Source: Myoxocephalus aenaeus (lineage: Eukaryota; Chordata; Actinopteri; Perciformes; Cottidae). From it: a DNA stretch of 64,000 nucleotides. Position 1 is the stretch's first letter. The number at the start of each line of letters is the position of its first letter. The notes under the pieces were generated by a model. It was given only the letters and a program-made list of their open reading frames with translations. It was not told where the DNA came from and did no database searches. Of the stretch, positions 46,626-59,097 are shown piece after piece. The position numbers and the translations under genes are program-made. The stretch is from positions 743,501-807,500 of the forward strand of contig JBAMJR010000066.1 of NCBI GenBank assembly GCA_038501785.1, written 5' to 3'.

Positions 46626-49262
46626 TTCATTCTTTCCTCTTTTAAATCACAATGTAAAGATTCATGAGACTTGAGAATTCCGGCTGCATTTTGATAAATT
46701 TCATCTAAAAAAAAGGAGTTGCATAATTTGTAATAACATAAACCCATTGATTTTGTATTCCATGCATTTGTCATTTGTCAAAACAAAACAGAAAATGGCA
46801 CCTACATTACCCACAATGCAACAGGAGTCCTGCTAGTGGGCTTCAGGCCTCCCTCTTTCTCTCCACTCCTTGTGAGCATCATTGAGCTTCAAGGAAAAGC
46901 TTGAACAAGCTGTACACACACAAGTCAGGTTAAAGGTCAACACAGACTTAAAGTTCTCGGATTACACAACAGCATCATGTTTTGCAAAAAAAAAAAGGTT
47001 TCAATAATATTTTGTTTTATTCCATTCTGCCAGCACAATGTTAATAAGTAGTCCTGCATGTGATGTGAGATATGTTAGCATAGTGAGCTAATAGCAAGCT
47101 AACCTGCCAACAGAAGTCTTTCTGGTCATTTCAGCAACTAAATATCAACTTCAAATTCATGTTTTGTTTATGTTTGACTTCCTGTGAACCAAAACGATTC
47201 TTAACAAGCTTCAATCTATGTGACCTGCCGGTCATGGGTTTAACTTTCCAATCAGGAAGTGGGAGCTTCCAATGGGATTCATCATAGAGGGTGAAATAGT
47301 CTATTCAAGTACCGCAAGCAACTTACAAGATAACAATAAGAGTAACGATTTAAAGAACAATGTTTTGTTGTTTTTACATTAGAATGGTATGTTATTGTCT
47401 TAATTGATTTAAATGTGGTTTGTCTGCAGGAGGAGCTTCCTGTTCAAAGAGAAGCAGCTCATTGATTGGTTCAGACCTGCTGGAAGCTAGCTGCTAGCGG
47501 CTCCATAGCCATAAGCAGCTAGCCATGAGCTACAGTCCAATGTTCTTGGTTGTTTGTTGATTGCAGGCTTTAGTTCTTTTTGGAAAGTGTTTATAAGTTT
47601 GTTTAGTTTTTTTTAAGGGGTTACACCAAAACTAGCTTGAACCGCTATACACCTTTAGCTCCATGTGTTCTCCTCCCATTCAGTCTGAACCTTTTGTTCA
47701 GAAGGTGTTTTACCCATATGGTGTGTGCGTGTGGCACCGCTGTAACCAGAGAGTGTGTGGAGGTGGAGGTGTGCGTGTGTTAGTCATTTGATTACCCCCC
47801 CCCCTTACGCTCCCAAGTGTAGAGATCTCTGAGCAGTGAGGTGTGAGATCCACTTAACAAACCAGACTCTCCCAAACACCTGAGGAAACACTCGAGCACG
47901 CTCACTCATGATGTTAGCGTGCAGGCGAGCAGAGTTATGGCTGCTGCCGGCTCCCAGACCCCGTGTCTGCAATATGGAGAAAATCAGCCTTGAACCAAAG
48001 TACCTCCCGGCAGCAGGGGTGCATACTCAGGAACGCAATTTCATGTGATTGTCTACTTGTGTCTTTCTGAATACCTGACTATTATTATTTTTTCCTTCTT
48101 CAAATTATAAAATGCATTTGAATAGCTATCATCAGCGCCACTCATAGCTGTGTGTGTCTTCAATTCAAAGCAATAACGGTAGATGGAACTTTAATGATCT
48201 CAGTGGGGAAATTGGGCCGCAAAGGCAGCAACAGAAATGACACTGAAAACACAAAATGGAGGTTTTATAAACATAAAATGACATAAAATATGTTAAATGG
48301 CTTTCAAGGAACCGTCGCCTCTGATAATGTTGGCAGGAAACACTGCAGGTTTATTATCTTTCTACTCAGATGTGTCATGTTGAGACAAATTCCCTAAGCG
48401 CTGATAGCCACTCATCAATAATGAATTATTTGATTCAGCTAATTAGCTGCGCTTTCAGAAAAAAAACGCTGTAAATGTCAAACACATTTAAATAATTTGT
48501 ATGTCTCTGTCATAGAAAGTGAACATAGTGGTTTTGGATTCTGAAACATTTCTTTTCTTTCACAAAGCTCAGTAATGGACGGAGGCAAAAACCTCGAATC
48601 AATTTCAGTAAACAGATCTAAATATAAGCTGGCGTTCACGTACGGTCGACAAAGAGAAAGCACATGAGATATAACAGAGGTTTAAGCTTTGAGCCAGCTT
48701 GATTATGCGAAATGGAAACTTCACATTAAATCATTAAATAGTAAATCCATCACTCTGGACCTCCTGCAGATAGAAGCAAGCCGGTCTAAATCAAACTTTA
48801 AAATCACACCATTTGGAGAAGAAACTGGAATTCATAACTCAAGACTAACTTTCTATTTCAACCTGCTTTCCCACACCTGGGAACCAACAACCAGCAGAGT
48901 GCAGGCCTTGCTCGGGGAAGGGAACACAGATAGATATGCTCTCTCCTCTCGCTTGGCTGGCTTTTTAATGATTTTATCCTTCACCTAATTTGTTCAAGAA
49001 CACTAAATCCCACAAGTGACGTGCAAATAACTTATGTACTTCATCTTTCAGCTGCGAGTCGTTTTGAAAGTGTCATTGGCATCGTCGCCCTGTACGATCA
49101 CGTCGTGTAATGAAACCTTTTTTCCTCTTGACACCTCCTCGTCTGTCTTTCCTTCATTGACAAAATGATTCACTGAAGTGCTGCGCTCCTTCTCTTTCTT
49201 TAAAACTCCTGCCTCAGGCTCTTAAAATGAGGCCAGAGGTTCATTTGAGGCTTCTCCATATT

Positions 49263-49318
<56 letters not shown>

Positions 49319-50084
49319 CTCTATTTCAGTAACGTTTTGTCTCATGCTTCGCTTTCTTCCATTCAAGGTCGACGTTTGTAGTAATAAATGTCAAGACAAA
49401 AAGGAAGCTGCAGGGCTCGACGATAAGGACTGTTAAAAAAAAGAAGAAGCTGATGATGGAAGAGCCTCCTCTCTTCCTTCTCATCTCTGTTGAGAGTTGC
49501 ACATGTGCAGCGTACCGATCGGGCGGCAGGTAAAGATAAGTTCATGAGCTGAAGCTTAACGAGCGTTTCAATTAAACTGGAGTTTAGTCGATTCTGCAAT
49601 TTTAGTCGATGTGGGCAAAACTCCAGATTCATTTATAAATACGAGTAGATTTCTGAGAGAAAAAGAAAATGAATAACGTTGAACCTTCGATGGAAGATCA
49701 GTCCAAACTTTTTGATTATATATATATATATACGTAATATAACTGTCGGCACTAATATTTGAATGTTAAGATTTGTATTTCATTCTACTGATTATAGCTA
49801 TAAGGGCTCTGCAGACTTGTAAAAATATTCTTCAATAAATTGATGAGTCGGGAGGAAGTTCTTCTCTCTCAGATTCAAAGGTAAAGATGGAGGAACAAGC
49901 AATGTGAGAAAATGAAAATTAGTTTTGAATCATTGTTGACATTTTTCAAAGTGAAGTGAGTTTTCAGTGTAAATATCACGATACGTCAGAATACAGTTTT
50001 CCTGAATGTAAATTGGTTCCTGCACCACTAAAACACAAAAAAAAGCTCTTTTGAAAAACACGATGCCTCTGTGACTCAGTTAAA
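46626..50084. other. Intergenic, no gene recognised
   Basis: Includes a diverged LINE-like tail fragment at about 48170-48260 ('actttaatgatctcagtggg' followed by 'gaaattgg'), a (CA)n tract at 49265-49314 and a short (TA)n near 49720. The 99-residue frame at 48689-48988 has no recognised domain. Confidence 0.45.
49265..49314 (+). repeat. (CA)n microsatellite
   Basis: About 25 CA units. Confidence 0.97.
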
Positions 50085-50310
50085 TGCTGATGTCAGCATT
50101 GACATGCTCACTATAACAATGCTAACATGCTTATGTTTAGCATATACAGTTTATAATGTTCACCATCTTAGTTTCGCTAACTAAACACAAAGTGCAGCTG
50201 AGGCTGCTGGGAATATCACAGCTTTTTGCAGTATTTGGTTACAAAGTAAAGTGTTGGACTAATTCAAGTTTTGACCTGAAGATGGCGCTGGATGAAACCT
50301 CAGGGTGTCC
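50085..50310 (+). repeat. Dispersed fish repeat copy
   Basis: Reads 'caatgctaacatgcttatgt', 'ataatgttcaccatcttagt', 'gcagctgaggctgctgggaa' and 'gatggcgctggatgaaacct'. The order and sequence match the copy at 38760 and the wider fish repeat family. Confidence 0.65.
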
Positions 50311-53300
50311 CAAAACCATCCCATAGTTATAGAGACGTTTCAGTAGAGACTCAGTTTGTGCACATTAACACATGTTCTTGTCCAATCAACCTCAGGGACA
50401 CGATCCATCAAAAAAGAAAGAAGATGAGTCAAGTAAAAAAATCAAATTCAGTTTTCAAAAACAGTTCTATATTGTCTCCTTCAAGTTTATTCTTGAAAGT
50501 AGAAAAGGAGTCACAGTTGAGTGCTTCTTTTGCTCTTCGCTTGAGTCGTTTTGAATTCAACAAATCTTAATTTAGGTCAAGTGTTTTTTTGTTTGTCATG
50601 CTGGGGTTGCATCGTTCCTCTGAATTGGACGGGTGCCACCCTTGATGTTCGATCAAGCTACAGCACCCCCGTGAGGCTGGGCAGAGTATTACATCATTAG
50701 GAGAAATACTTCTACACCTGCGGGCTGAAGATGACACATGACCTGTTATGACCCCAACAGCAGCTATAAAACTAAATAAATAGCCCTGTCACGTGCTGAA
50801 AGGCAGGACGTTTGATGGACAGCTGGTTTTGTGGATGTTCTTCACATCTGAACACAAGAGACAGAGAAAACGTAAAAGTTGCATTGCTGTGTTTTTGTGT
50901 GTGCATACATCCATAAATCTACACAGCATTAGCCGACGTGACTCGGAAAACTATGAATATGCACACGGCTCTGTCTCCATGCGGCTCTTGACTCGTGGAG
51001 ATCTCGGTGCAGGACATGCCTGGGTGAACCTTTGCAGGTCTCACTGGGATCTGATGAAACGACGCAACCCGTGGGGAACGAACAAGCCATTTCTGTGCGT
51101 TTACCAGACACACGGGGGTCTTTGATCCGCTGTTTTTCAAACGTCTGGTTCTTTGTCGGCGTCTTGGCGAAGGCCCGAGGAAGCGCTGCCAAACACGCGG
51201 GCCACTGAACCGCCGGGGGATTTGAATTAATGTTTCTGGAATCACTGCCTCCCTGTGTCCTTGTTAAATGAATTAAAAAGGAGATGATACGGTGGCTCTG
51301 CTTGTTTTGGATGTATGATGCAGGAAAAAGGAAACGTACACAGAAAAAGGTTCTCGTAAATAATTTAAATAGGCAATTAATGTTGCTGGTTGGAACCAGT
51401 GGATCTGGACTGGATGCTCCATTTTGTCACGGATGCACATTTATTTAGGAATTCAAAGGCTGCGACACAGATTTGTATCGTGGGTCATTAAAAGTTGCTC
51501 AAGTCGGACAAAGCAAAAAATCCAAAGTTGCAACCCACACCACTGAAGGCACGACAGTCCTGTATTTTATATTTTCTTATCAAGGATTTTAGAAGTGTCA
51601 TGCTACTTTCCAGTGAAGTGATGAATGGGATTCCAGATGCTGGAAACCAAAAGGCTTTCTTGAAAGCAGTTTGAAACGCTGCAGACGTGTGATGCATTAT
51701 TGAGTAAAGTGCAAGCGATTCTTCTTACCTTCCAGATGAAAGACTTGTGCCTTTCAAGAGTTACAGCTGTCTGAATCTAAAGCACCAGGGAGGGTGTTTT
51801 CAAATCACCCTGTCGTCCCTTTTGATGCCAACACGACCTACACACCGGCTTTTGCTGATTCACGGCATAATCGGAAATACAGGATGGATGGAAACGTTCA
51901 CGAGAATGTGTCCCTGTCTTAAACAATCGCGATAATAAACAGATGAATCTGCACCAGATGGGAACCGAGGTTCTGGCTCCCGTCAGCTGCCGTCTTCAGC
52001 CTGCTTTCATGCTAATTACCCAGTGTAGACTGCATGTATACCGCCTAATGATACACAGGGGTGACACGGCAGCCTGGTGATTTGCACTGGTTTAAACACA
52101 GCTCTGCTCCTCACGGTGTTCTACTCTGCACTGCATGCGCATGCACGTTAGTGCACGGAGACACTAATGTAGTCCAGTCACCAAACAGGTTGCAATGAGG
52201 GGGAGAAATCACATTAAATCAATGTTTAAAGGAGGGTTTTTTGTCCGTTTGGATGTTATACTTGGAGCAAGACAGCATTCACACAGAGTGAGAGGAGTCT
52301 CATTTTGCGTCTGCAAATCACAACAAAGATATATATTTTGGTGTGACGTCTGAGTGCATCATTGGTCATGCGTTACCTTAAACTCAACACTCAACACTCT
52401 AAGTGTTGAATTCAAAAAGTAATTACAAATGTACCAATCTGTAGCTTTTCAAATCCCCAAAGAAATGAGTCAAAAACAGCTGGAGAGACTCATAATTATC
52501 CGTAATTTAAATCAAAATGTGATATCTTACAGATATGGAGTGGGGCTTTATCTTTTTCATAGTGTTGCACATCTGCACAGGAACAGCGGGTTGTGTCACT
52601 TATCTAAATGTTTTACGGTCTCAACATTTTATGTGTAAAATGCATGAAAATTACAAAGATTGAAAAAATCTAAATAAATAAAAATGGCATAAATCTAAAT
52701 AAATGAAATAAAAATAATGAATAGATTGGTTAAATTAGAGAGAACAAAATTGTATATTTTAAAATAAATAAAAACACAACTGACAAAGACGTACATCTGT
52801 GATGAATTCCAGAAGTCTGGCCATGTTGTTATAACCAATATTAGACAGTTTAAGTATTTTAAACCCGAATCTGGTGGGTTCACAGACTGATTCTATGAGA
52901 GGTGGCAACCGTCGACCCTTTGAGGCTGAACATAACTTCCTGTGTGGAGAAAAGAGGCAATAAGCATCAGGAGCAATACCAAAACGATCGTGTCGGACAC
53001 AAAAGTGTTGCAGCAGAGTGGGACTTCAGGCACAATGAACATTGCCATCAAAAGGTCAACTATCAATTAGAACATTCCACATTTAATTGTTTTGTGGAGG
53101 GCGAGTTCTACGTAATAACTGTAGCAATGATTGCAAGCTTGAAAGAGGGCAACCAGAGTAACTGCAGCTAAACTCATAGAACAACAAACTCACAAAATCT
53201 GGCTCAATAATACAGTTTGTGTTACTCTTTTCAGCGGCGCCTCCCGCTTCCTTGTCATTTCTGCTCATTAAAAATACAGCAGTCGTAGCTCGTGCACACG

Positions 53301-54270
53301 AGGCGCTTGCAGCCACAATCACAACACACGGCGTGGGCGATGGATGTGCTGTCAGAGACGGACTCCTGCATGTGAGCTTAAAATGAAAGAGTGGGAACAG
53401 CGGAGAGTTGGTTTCTGTTTGGACGGTCGGAATGGTGAGATTTATGATGCGGGCGTATGCGTGTTTACAATCTCCTTCACCGCCCTTTACTCCCCCGTCT
53501 CTGGCAAAAGTCACGATTGAAACAGCGAGGGAAGGGAGTTTGAGAGGTCAACTCGTGGACGGGAGATCCAATGTGGGGTTTCAGGAGGGAAAGCAGCGTC
53601 ACTTTCAGTCAACAAGCAGTGTTTTATCGTTGGCAAAAGATTGAGGCTCTCAGCACAGATAGGTGAATTTAAGAAATCAAGTTTATTGCACAACAGATAG
53701 AAGGATTTGACTTTGTTTATATACACTGAGAAGCAAAGAACAAACATACGGGAAAGGTAGCGAGAGAGCTAAATAAAAGAAAGGTAGGTAAACAAGATGC
53801 AGGTATGTCAACAACAAACTGCACAAACGAGTCCAGTTCATTTAGCTGAATATCTCCATGGAAACACATACACACCAACAGGAGCTGCTGCGAGAGCAGC
53901 TCTGTTCTTTAAGGCCCTCTGAGCTAAAATAGTATATTCTTTTACAAATTTACTTTGGCGAGAATCTAGCTGGTTGTGGTCGCAGTCTGTCATCAGCACG
54001 GAGGGATTTCGTTGCGTTTCAACCTTGCGGCTTGGCGATAATTCAATATTATAGTTTATATCTTTCAATGGACTCGTATCGTGATGAAATCTTATCGTGA
54101 TACATAGTTGCATTGTCTAGATGGAGAATGACAAGCACATAATAACCTACATTTCTCCGAAAAACTGATCATTTTTTAACTACGGTTCTTAATTAAATTG
54201 GAATACTTAACTTTTCCTTTTGTCAAGCATTTAATGCACTCATCAGTAAATAAAAATAGGCGATACCATT
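50311..54270. other. Intergenic, no gene recognised
   Basis: No recognised exon. Around 51,960-52,060 ('catgctaattacccagtgta' followed by 'cgcctaatgatacacag') the sequence has homeodomain-type TAAT cores in a complex context and could be a conserved regulatory element. Open frames at 50793-51125 (plus) and 50919-51245 (minus) have no recognised domain. Confidence 0.4.
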
Positions 54271-54274
54271 TCAT

Positions 54275-54560
54275 ATCGCGGGTTGCTGGAGTCGATCCCA
54301 GCTGACATTGGGCGAAGGCGACAGGTCCCCAGTTTATAGCAGAGCATATAGAGACAGACAACCAGACACTTCACAATTTAGAGTCCAATTAACCTGAGCT
54401 TTGGCATGTGGGAGGAAGCCAGAGAACACGGAGGGAACCCACGCTGAGAACATGCAAACTCCGGACCGCCCAGACCAAGATCTGAACCCAGGCCCCTCTT
54501 GCTGTGAGGCGACAGTGCTAGCCACTGGCTAGCACTGTGGCTACACCACCATGCAGCCCC
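54275..54560 (+). repeat. Widespread vertebrate/fish interspersed repeat
   Basis: Contains 'cgatcccagctgacattggg', 'caatttagagtccaattaac', 'gtgggaggaagccagagaac' and 'gagaacatgcaaactccgga'. This series is familiar from a very common fish repeat. The fold-back element copy 2 starts about 10 bp further on. Confidence 0.75.
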
Positions 54561-54570
54561 ACATAGACTA

Positions 54571-54923
54571 CCGTAAACGTCGGGATACAAGCCGCTACTA
54601 CCTTCGGTTAGTGTCCCCGTTAGCTCCCCGCTGTAGCCAGCTGGGGCTCCTGCTAGCGCTCCGTTACTTCCCCGCTAACTTCTGCTAGCTCTCCGCTAAC
54701 TTCCGCTAGCTCCCCGAAAACCACCGAAGGTAGCGGGACCAGGCTCGACACCCGATTTGGGCAGAGGGGACGCGGGCAGTAGCAGCAGCAGCGCTAGCTA
54801 GCAGCAGCAGCGCTATCTAGCAGCAGCAGCAGCGCTAGCTAGCAGCAGCAGCGCTAGCTACTAGCTTGCTACAGCGGGGACACTGACTGGCCGTCGGAGC
54901 GGCTTGTAACCCGGCGTTTACGG
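54571..54923 (-). mobile_element. Fold-back (MITE-like) element, copy 2
   Basis: Begins CCGTAAACGTCGGGATACAA and ends with the inverted counterpart finishing CGTTTACGG, flanked by TA on both sides. The interior has long GCTAGCTAGCAGCAGCAG modules. Its core ('ggctcgacacccgatttggg') is the reverse complement of the core of copy 1 with several substitutions. No open frame. Confidence 0.8.
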
Positions 54924-54929
54924 TATTTA

Positions 54930-56096
54930 TTTACTTAATACACCAGAAAACATGCTGTATTGTAATATTAAATGTACTATACCGGCATAGCAACATACTG
55001 CATATTGCTTTATCCCAAAAACACAGATCCTGTGTCGCACGGTGGATGTTTACAGCCCATTTTGTAAATCTCTGAAGCCAGATTTACACATCTGTCAGGG
55101 TGCTCCAAAGCGGGAAAAGATTTGCCGAGAAGGATATCTATAGAGGAGAAAACAAAAGAACTGCACGCCTAACAATGACAGTTCCTGCATCCACCACATG
55201 TATCCTGTATCTCCGCATTGGGCTTTTTTGCTATGCCATCACTCCCCAGTACACCATCCACTTCTCCTGGGCAGCTCCAGTACAGCTTCAAGCCTCTGAC
55301 TGCTTGTGCAGGTATACAGTGGTGGCGCAAACAACTCCTGGTCTTTCAAAAGCCGGGGGCTGACGGGAGCTCCGTCGAACTGAAATGACAGAAAGAGAGC
55401 AGTCGGACACATGAACACGGGGAAGAGAGGAAAGGCGGCGAAAGAGCTTTTCAACAATGCTGCTCAATAAATGGAGGAGGCAGATCAAGGCTGCCGCCGC
55501 TATCTTGATGAACTTGCACTGTGGCGAGCCCGCTGTAGGAACAATAACGCGTTATCTCTCGCCTCCGAACGGCGAGCGAGGAGGAAAGATCGGGACGAGA
55601 TAGTTGCCAATAAGTCACGTTTTGTTCCCTGCCTCTCACTTTCCTTTTTTAGTTCTCTTCAATTCTCTTTCCAAGGTTGTTTCTCGGAGACTAGATATGA
55701 CGGGAAGGTTGAAACATTTATAAACCTATAAAAGCTCCACACACATTTCAGAGAGGCGTAAAAACAAGACCTGCATAATGAGGGTGCTTAATATAAACTG
55801 AGGTGTCAGAAATCAGTCCCTCGTCACTCATTCACAATTTCCTTTATGATCATTATTCAATAGCTTCCTCTATAGTTAGAAGTACATTTATAGTAAGCAG
55901 TACATTATGGGTGCTATGAAGTTTAAATGGCAGGAAGTGAATATTGTGCAGTAAGTAGGGGTTACTATTTGATTTCAGATACAGTCAAAAGTCAAAACAA
56001 CACTTTCATCTGGACTAGATGTGATGTCACAAATGGATTCTTCATTGCCAAGCGTATCAGCTTCGTTAGTTGTAGTTTAAGTGACTGTCTGTGTCT
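54930..56096. other. Unassigned sequence downstream of the acot-like gene
   Basis: The 3' UTR of the thioesterase gene should begin at 56096 and run leftward. A clear AATAAA on the minus strand was not found nearby, only TATAAA-type variants near 55,720 and 55,888. The stretch 55,080-55,640 is CpG-containing, non-repetitive and open over 60-90 codons in several frames on both strands. I do not recognise a product. Confidence 0.4.
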
Positions 56097-57659
56097 CTAT
56101 ATCTTAGCTTTAATCGGCGTGGCGTCACAGCTCAGGTGAGTTCTGAAGAACTCCTGGATCTTCTTCCACAGGTGGACCTCCGCTGCTGCGTGGGACCTGG
56201 GCTCCCCACCCCACAGGACCGGCCTGCCTACAACCCCGTGAAAACTGGAGCGGCAGTAGGGTCCGTAAGGCGGCTCGAGGTAATGCCCCACTCCGGGGTA
56301 ACACACGCTCTCAAAGTTGTCCTTCCCGTGACGCTGCAGTCTCTCCGCCATCATGTCCAGGTAAGCCTTGCTGTCCCAGTTGAGGTCGTCCTCCGAGGCC
56401 ACGAAGAGGAAACGTCCCTCGGCCCGTTCAATGGGGACCAGCGTGGCCTTGTTCTCCTCTGCCAGCGGGTCATGCAGAACATTCTTGCTAATGGCGGCCC
56501 CGGACTCAGTGGGAATCATCTTGCTGATGTCAAGCATTAACGCAGAGAGGATCTGTCTCTTCTTATAGTAGAGGGGTAACAATGTGTTGGCAGAGCAGCC
56601 ATTGATCCACACTGTGGCCGCAACACCTGGCAGGTAAGATGCTATCGATAGTGCAAGATCTCCACTTTTTGAAATGGATATCACACCAACTCCTTTACTG
56701 CCCACCTGTGTGGGAAAAACATGCAAACTATCAGCTGCACTTTATTATTTCTTGTGAGGCCACACGGATAGAAAAACATGAATGGAGCAGAAAATGTGAG
56801 CCACCGAGTACAGAACTACCAAAAACAATAAATTCAAGATTCTCAGAGATTAGTTTAGTTCAACTCACCTCATTTTGCTTTTGTAAAAACCTTATGGCTT
56901 CCTCGAAATAATCCAGATGGACCTCTTTGATGTTCTTCGCCATGTCATCATGACCGTACAGCGCTACGGTCAGAACCACAAATCCTCGGCAGGCCAGCAG
57001 GGAGGCCCTCTTCTCCGACAAACCTCCTCCGAAAGTGTACAGATCCAACACGGCGGGGAACGGACCGCCTCCTGGATCGAAAGGCACACGCGAGAACACA
57101 AAGTCACGTACGTTTTTTATGCCGTCAAAATGATGGAAATGACAGTAAAACCACCGCACGGCAACTAAATCATGTGAAAGAGACAAAGCAACCAACCTGG
57201 CGGAGTGAACAGGACCCCGCGGATATTCCCGTCTTTGATCGTTCGCCGGCTGACCCCGTCTCCAATCAGAAGCCTCTCATTGGTCGCCTGTGCCAGCATC
57301 CTGCCTTCCTCCTCCTCCTCCTCCTCGTGCACGGAGAACTTCACCACGTGGGGGTCCAGTGACTTTGCCTTCTGAAACCTCTTGTGCAGGGCGGCGGCCC
57401 TCATGGACCACAGCAGACCCATGGGCTCCACCCCGGTGTAGCTCCCGCTGAGAGAGGGGTCTCTCTCCAGGTCGACCCCCCCGCTGCCATCGGCCCTGTA
57501 GGTGGCCGAGGAGCTGAACACCACTCCCCTCTCGTCGGTGGATCTGGCTCTCACGGTGACCACCTGCCTGGACCTCAGCCCGTCCACCTTCACCTGAACC
57601 GGCTCATCGAACATGCATCTGGCTCTCGGCAGCAACCTCAGTCGGACTTGGGAGGACAT
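56097..57659 (-). CDS. BAAT/ACOT-family acyl-CoA thioesterase (three coding exons)
   Basis: The exons are 57659-57197, 57071-56869 and 56705-56097 (minus), with GT/AG introns in phases 1 and 0, giving 424 residues, the usual family length. Type-I acyl-CoA thioesterases hydrolyse fatty acyl-CoA to free acid and CoA in cytosol, mitochondria or peroxisomes; BAAT relatives conjugate bile acids. The N-terminal beta-sandwich domain (about 10-145) includes DLERDPSLSGSY and PMGLLWSM. The alpha/beta-hydrolase domain (about 150-415) includes FTPPGGGPFPAVLDLY and ASLLACRGF. The putative catalytic triad is Ser234 in SISKSG, Asp328 in SEDDLNW and His363 in GVGHYLEPPY. A Ser nucleophile points to thioesterase rather than BAAT, which uses Cys. 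Residues 112-118 are seven Glu. The last three residues, AKI, resemble a peroxisomal PTS1. No mitochondrial presequence is visible. The acceptor CAG directly precedes the chosen ATG, so a 5' UTR exon is expected upstream. The exact orthologue (acot1/2/4-like versus baat-like) is unresolved. Confidence 0.92.
57306..57326 (-). repeat. In-frame (GAG)n trinucleotide repeat in the thioesterase
   Basis: Six GAG codons plus one GAA encode seven consecutive Glu (residues 112-118) within the N-terminal domain, probably in a surface loop. It is a likely length-variable site. Confidence 0.9.
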
Positions 57660-57714
57660 CTGTTTTGAAACATAGTAAAAGCCTTATAAAAACAAATGCA
57701 TTATTAGAGATTAA

Positions 57715-57925
57715 ACTGGTGGTTACCAAACGTTTTGGCTTGGGACCCCATGTCTTGTTGGGGCCTTTTGTCACGTGCCAGAATGTCTGCAAGGAGTGAC
57801 TGTTCCTCTAAAGATGCAAACAACTGCTCCAGGCAAAGAGATGAAACAATACTTCACACAAAAAAAATAAAAAATGAATTCTGAGCAGTAGGCCACAACA
57901 AAAATAAGAATTTCCCCACGCAACA
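57715..57925 (+). repeat. hAT-like repeat fragment in the acot-like 5' intron
   Basis: Reads 'ggtggttaccaaacgttttg', 'gcttgggaccccatgtcttg' and further on 'gaatttccccacg'. This resembles the frequent fish repeat beginning 'ggttcccaaactttttggct'. It sits just upstream of the splice acceptor of the first coding exon. Confidence 0.5.
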
Positions 57926-58466
57926 TTACTCTTCCCCGGGTAATTTAAAGATCTCAGGACCCTACAGATGTGTCACCACGGTATACAGCTTGCGTCACTC
58001 CGTGTACTGTCCCTTTAAGAGCACGTCCATAGCTTCACGTTGGTGCGTTATTAAAAGTGTGCAATAAAGTTGCGTTCAATGTTTGAATCAAGCAAATTAA
58101 AATGTGTTTGCACCAATGACTGCTGTAGTTTTAGTTTGTTATGTATTGTCCTATAAGTCTCACAACGGCTGATTGGCGGAAAACTTATTTTGAAATTCAA
58201 CAGATTTAAAGTCGCAGCGGAGGCTGTGTACGTTGCCCGAGGCTTCAAATCACTCATTTGTATTGTTTGTAGTGCAGCGACCAATTCACTGCAGTACACA
58301 GTAAAACAAATAGAAAATAGACATGCAAAACCTACTTTGACGTTGCAAAAACAGTATTTACAGTTTGTTATCATTACATTCACAATGCTCCTTTACAGAG
58401 TATGTATTTGCTGCTATTTCCTCCCAGAAGGCATGCCTGTAAGTCACCTTTTCCTCGCGTTCTTAC

Positions 58467-58540
58467 CATGACCGAGTGGAAACAGAGAGATCTGCTGCTC
58501 GGTCTGGGTGGAGGTGTGGCTGAAGCACATGTAGGTCAAA
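58467..58540 (-). other. Possible 5' exon of the acot-like gene
   Basis: On the minus strand, 'ccactcggtcATG' is followed directly by a strong donor, GTAAGA (58466 leftward). Splicing to the acceptor at 57660-57661 would remove an 807-bp intron and join this ATG in frame to the ATG of the first coding exon, giving Met-Met-Ser-Ser. A second upstream ATG would be out of frame. The left-to-right limits and use of this exon are inferred; only the donor is visible. Confidence 0.35.
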
Positions 58541-58581
58541 TTTCACTGGCAGCAATTAGGCTCCCCCTTATGGAAGGCTAT

Positions 58582-58717
58582 GGAAGCCCGTTTCCACACA
58601 CACAAAAAAAGGGAGATAAAAAGTCATAATTATGAGATAATAAAGTTGAAATTATGAGACATTATTATGACTTTTTATCTCATTTTTTATTTTTTTTTGT
58701 GGCGGAAACGGGCTTCC
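58582..58717. mobile_element. Short palindromic MITE-like element
   Basis: Left end 'ggaagcccgtttcc' and right end 'ggaaacgggcttcc' are exact inverted repeats. Inside, 'gagataaaaagtcataat' is mirrored by 'attatgactttttatctc'. The element is about 136 bp, entirely fold-back, with no coding capacity. No clear target duplication was seen. Confidence 0.8.
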
Positions 58718-59097
58718 CCTCGAGTCCAAAAAGATTTATAAAGTATAAAGAGAGTGTGCCAAATGTTTGGGCTGAAGCGTGAACAAAGAGCATGAAAACG
58801 TTCAGGGATCGCCATAAAACTTAAACTTTTGGGAGATTTATTTTATGGAGCCCTCTCCTGCGTTTGGCGCTGGTGATGCAGGAGACGTCGTGTGGCTTTA
58901 CGGCGCCATCTGCTGGCTAAAGTGGCTCATGACAGGCGGAGAGAGTTGTCAGAGGATCCATGGCCGTAAAAATAAATAAAAAATCTCATTCCTCAGTGAG
59001 GATAGAAATCTAAAGGGCCCCCGTGATGCATTCAAAGTTCCTTCTCTGGCATGAACATTGCAGCTTCTTTTGAGTCAATTCCAATAATAGTAGAAAT
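58718..59097. other. Spacer between the MITE-like element and minisatellite
   Basis: Unremarkable sequence with no gene. It contains 'cggcgccatctgctggcta', a motif often present in fish repeats. Confidence 0.5.
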
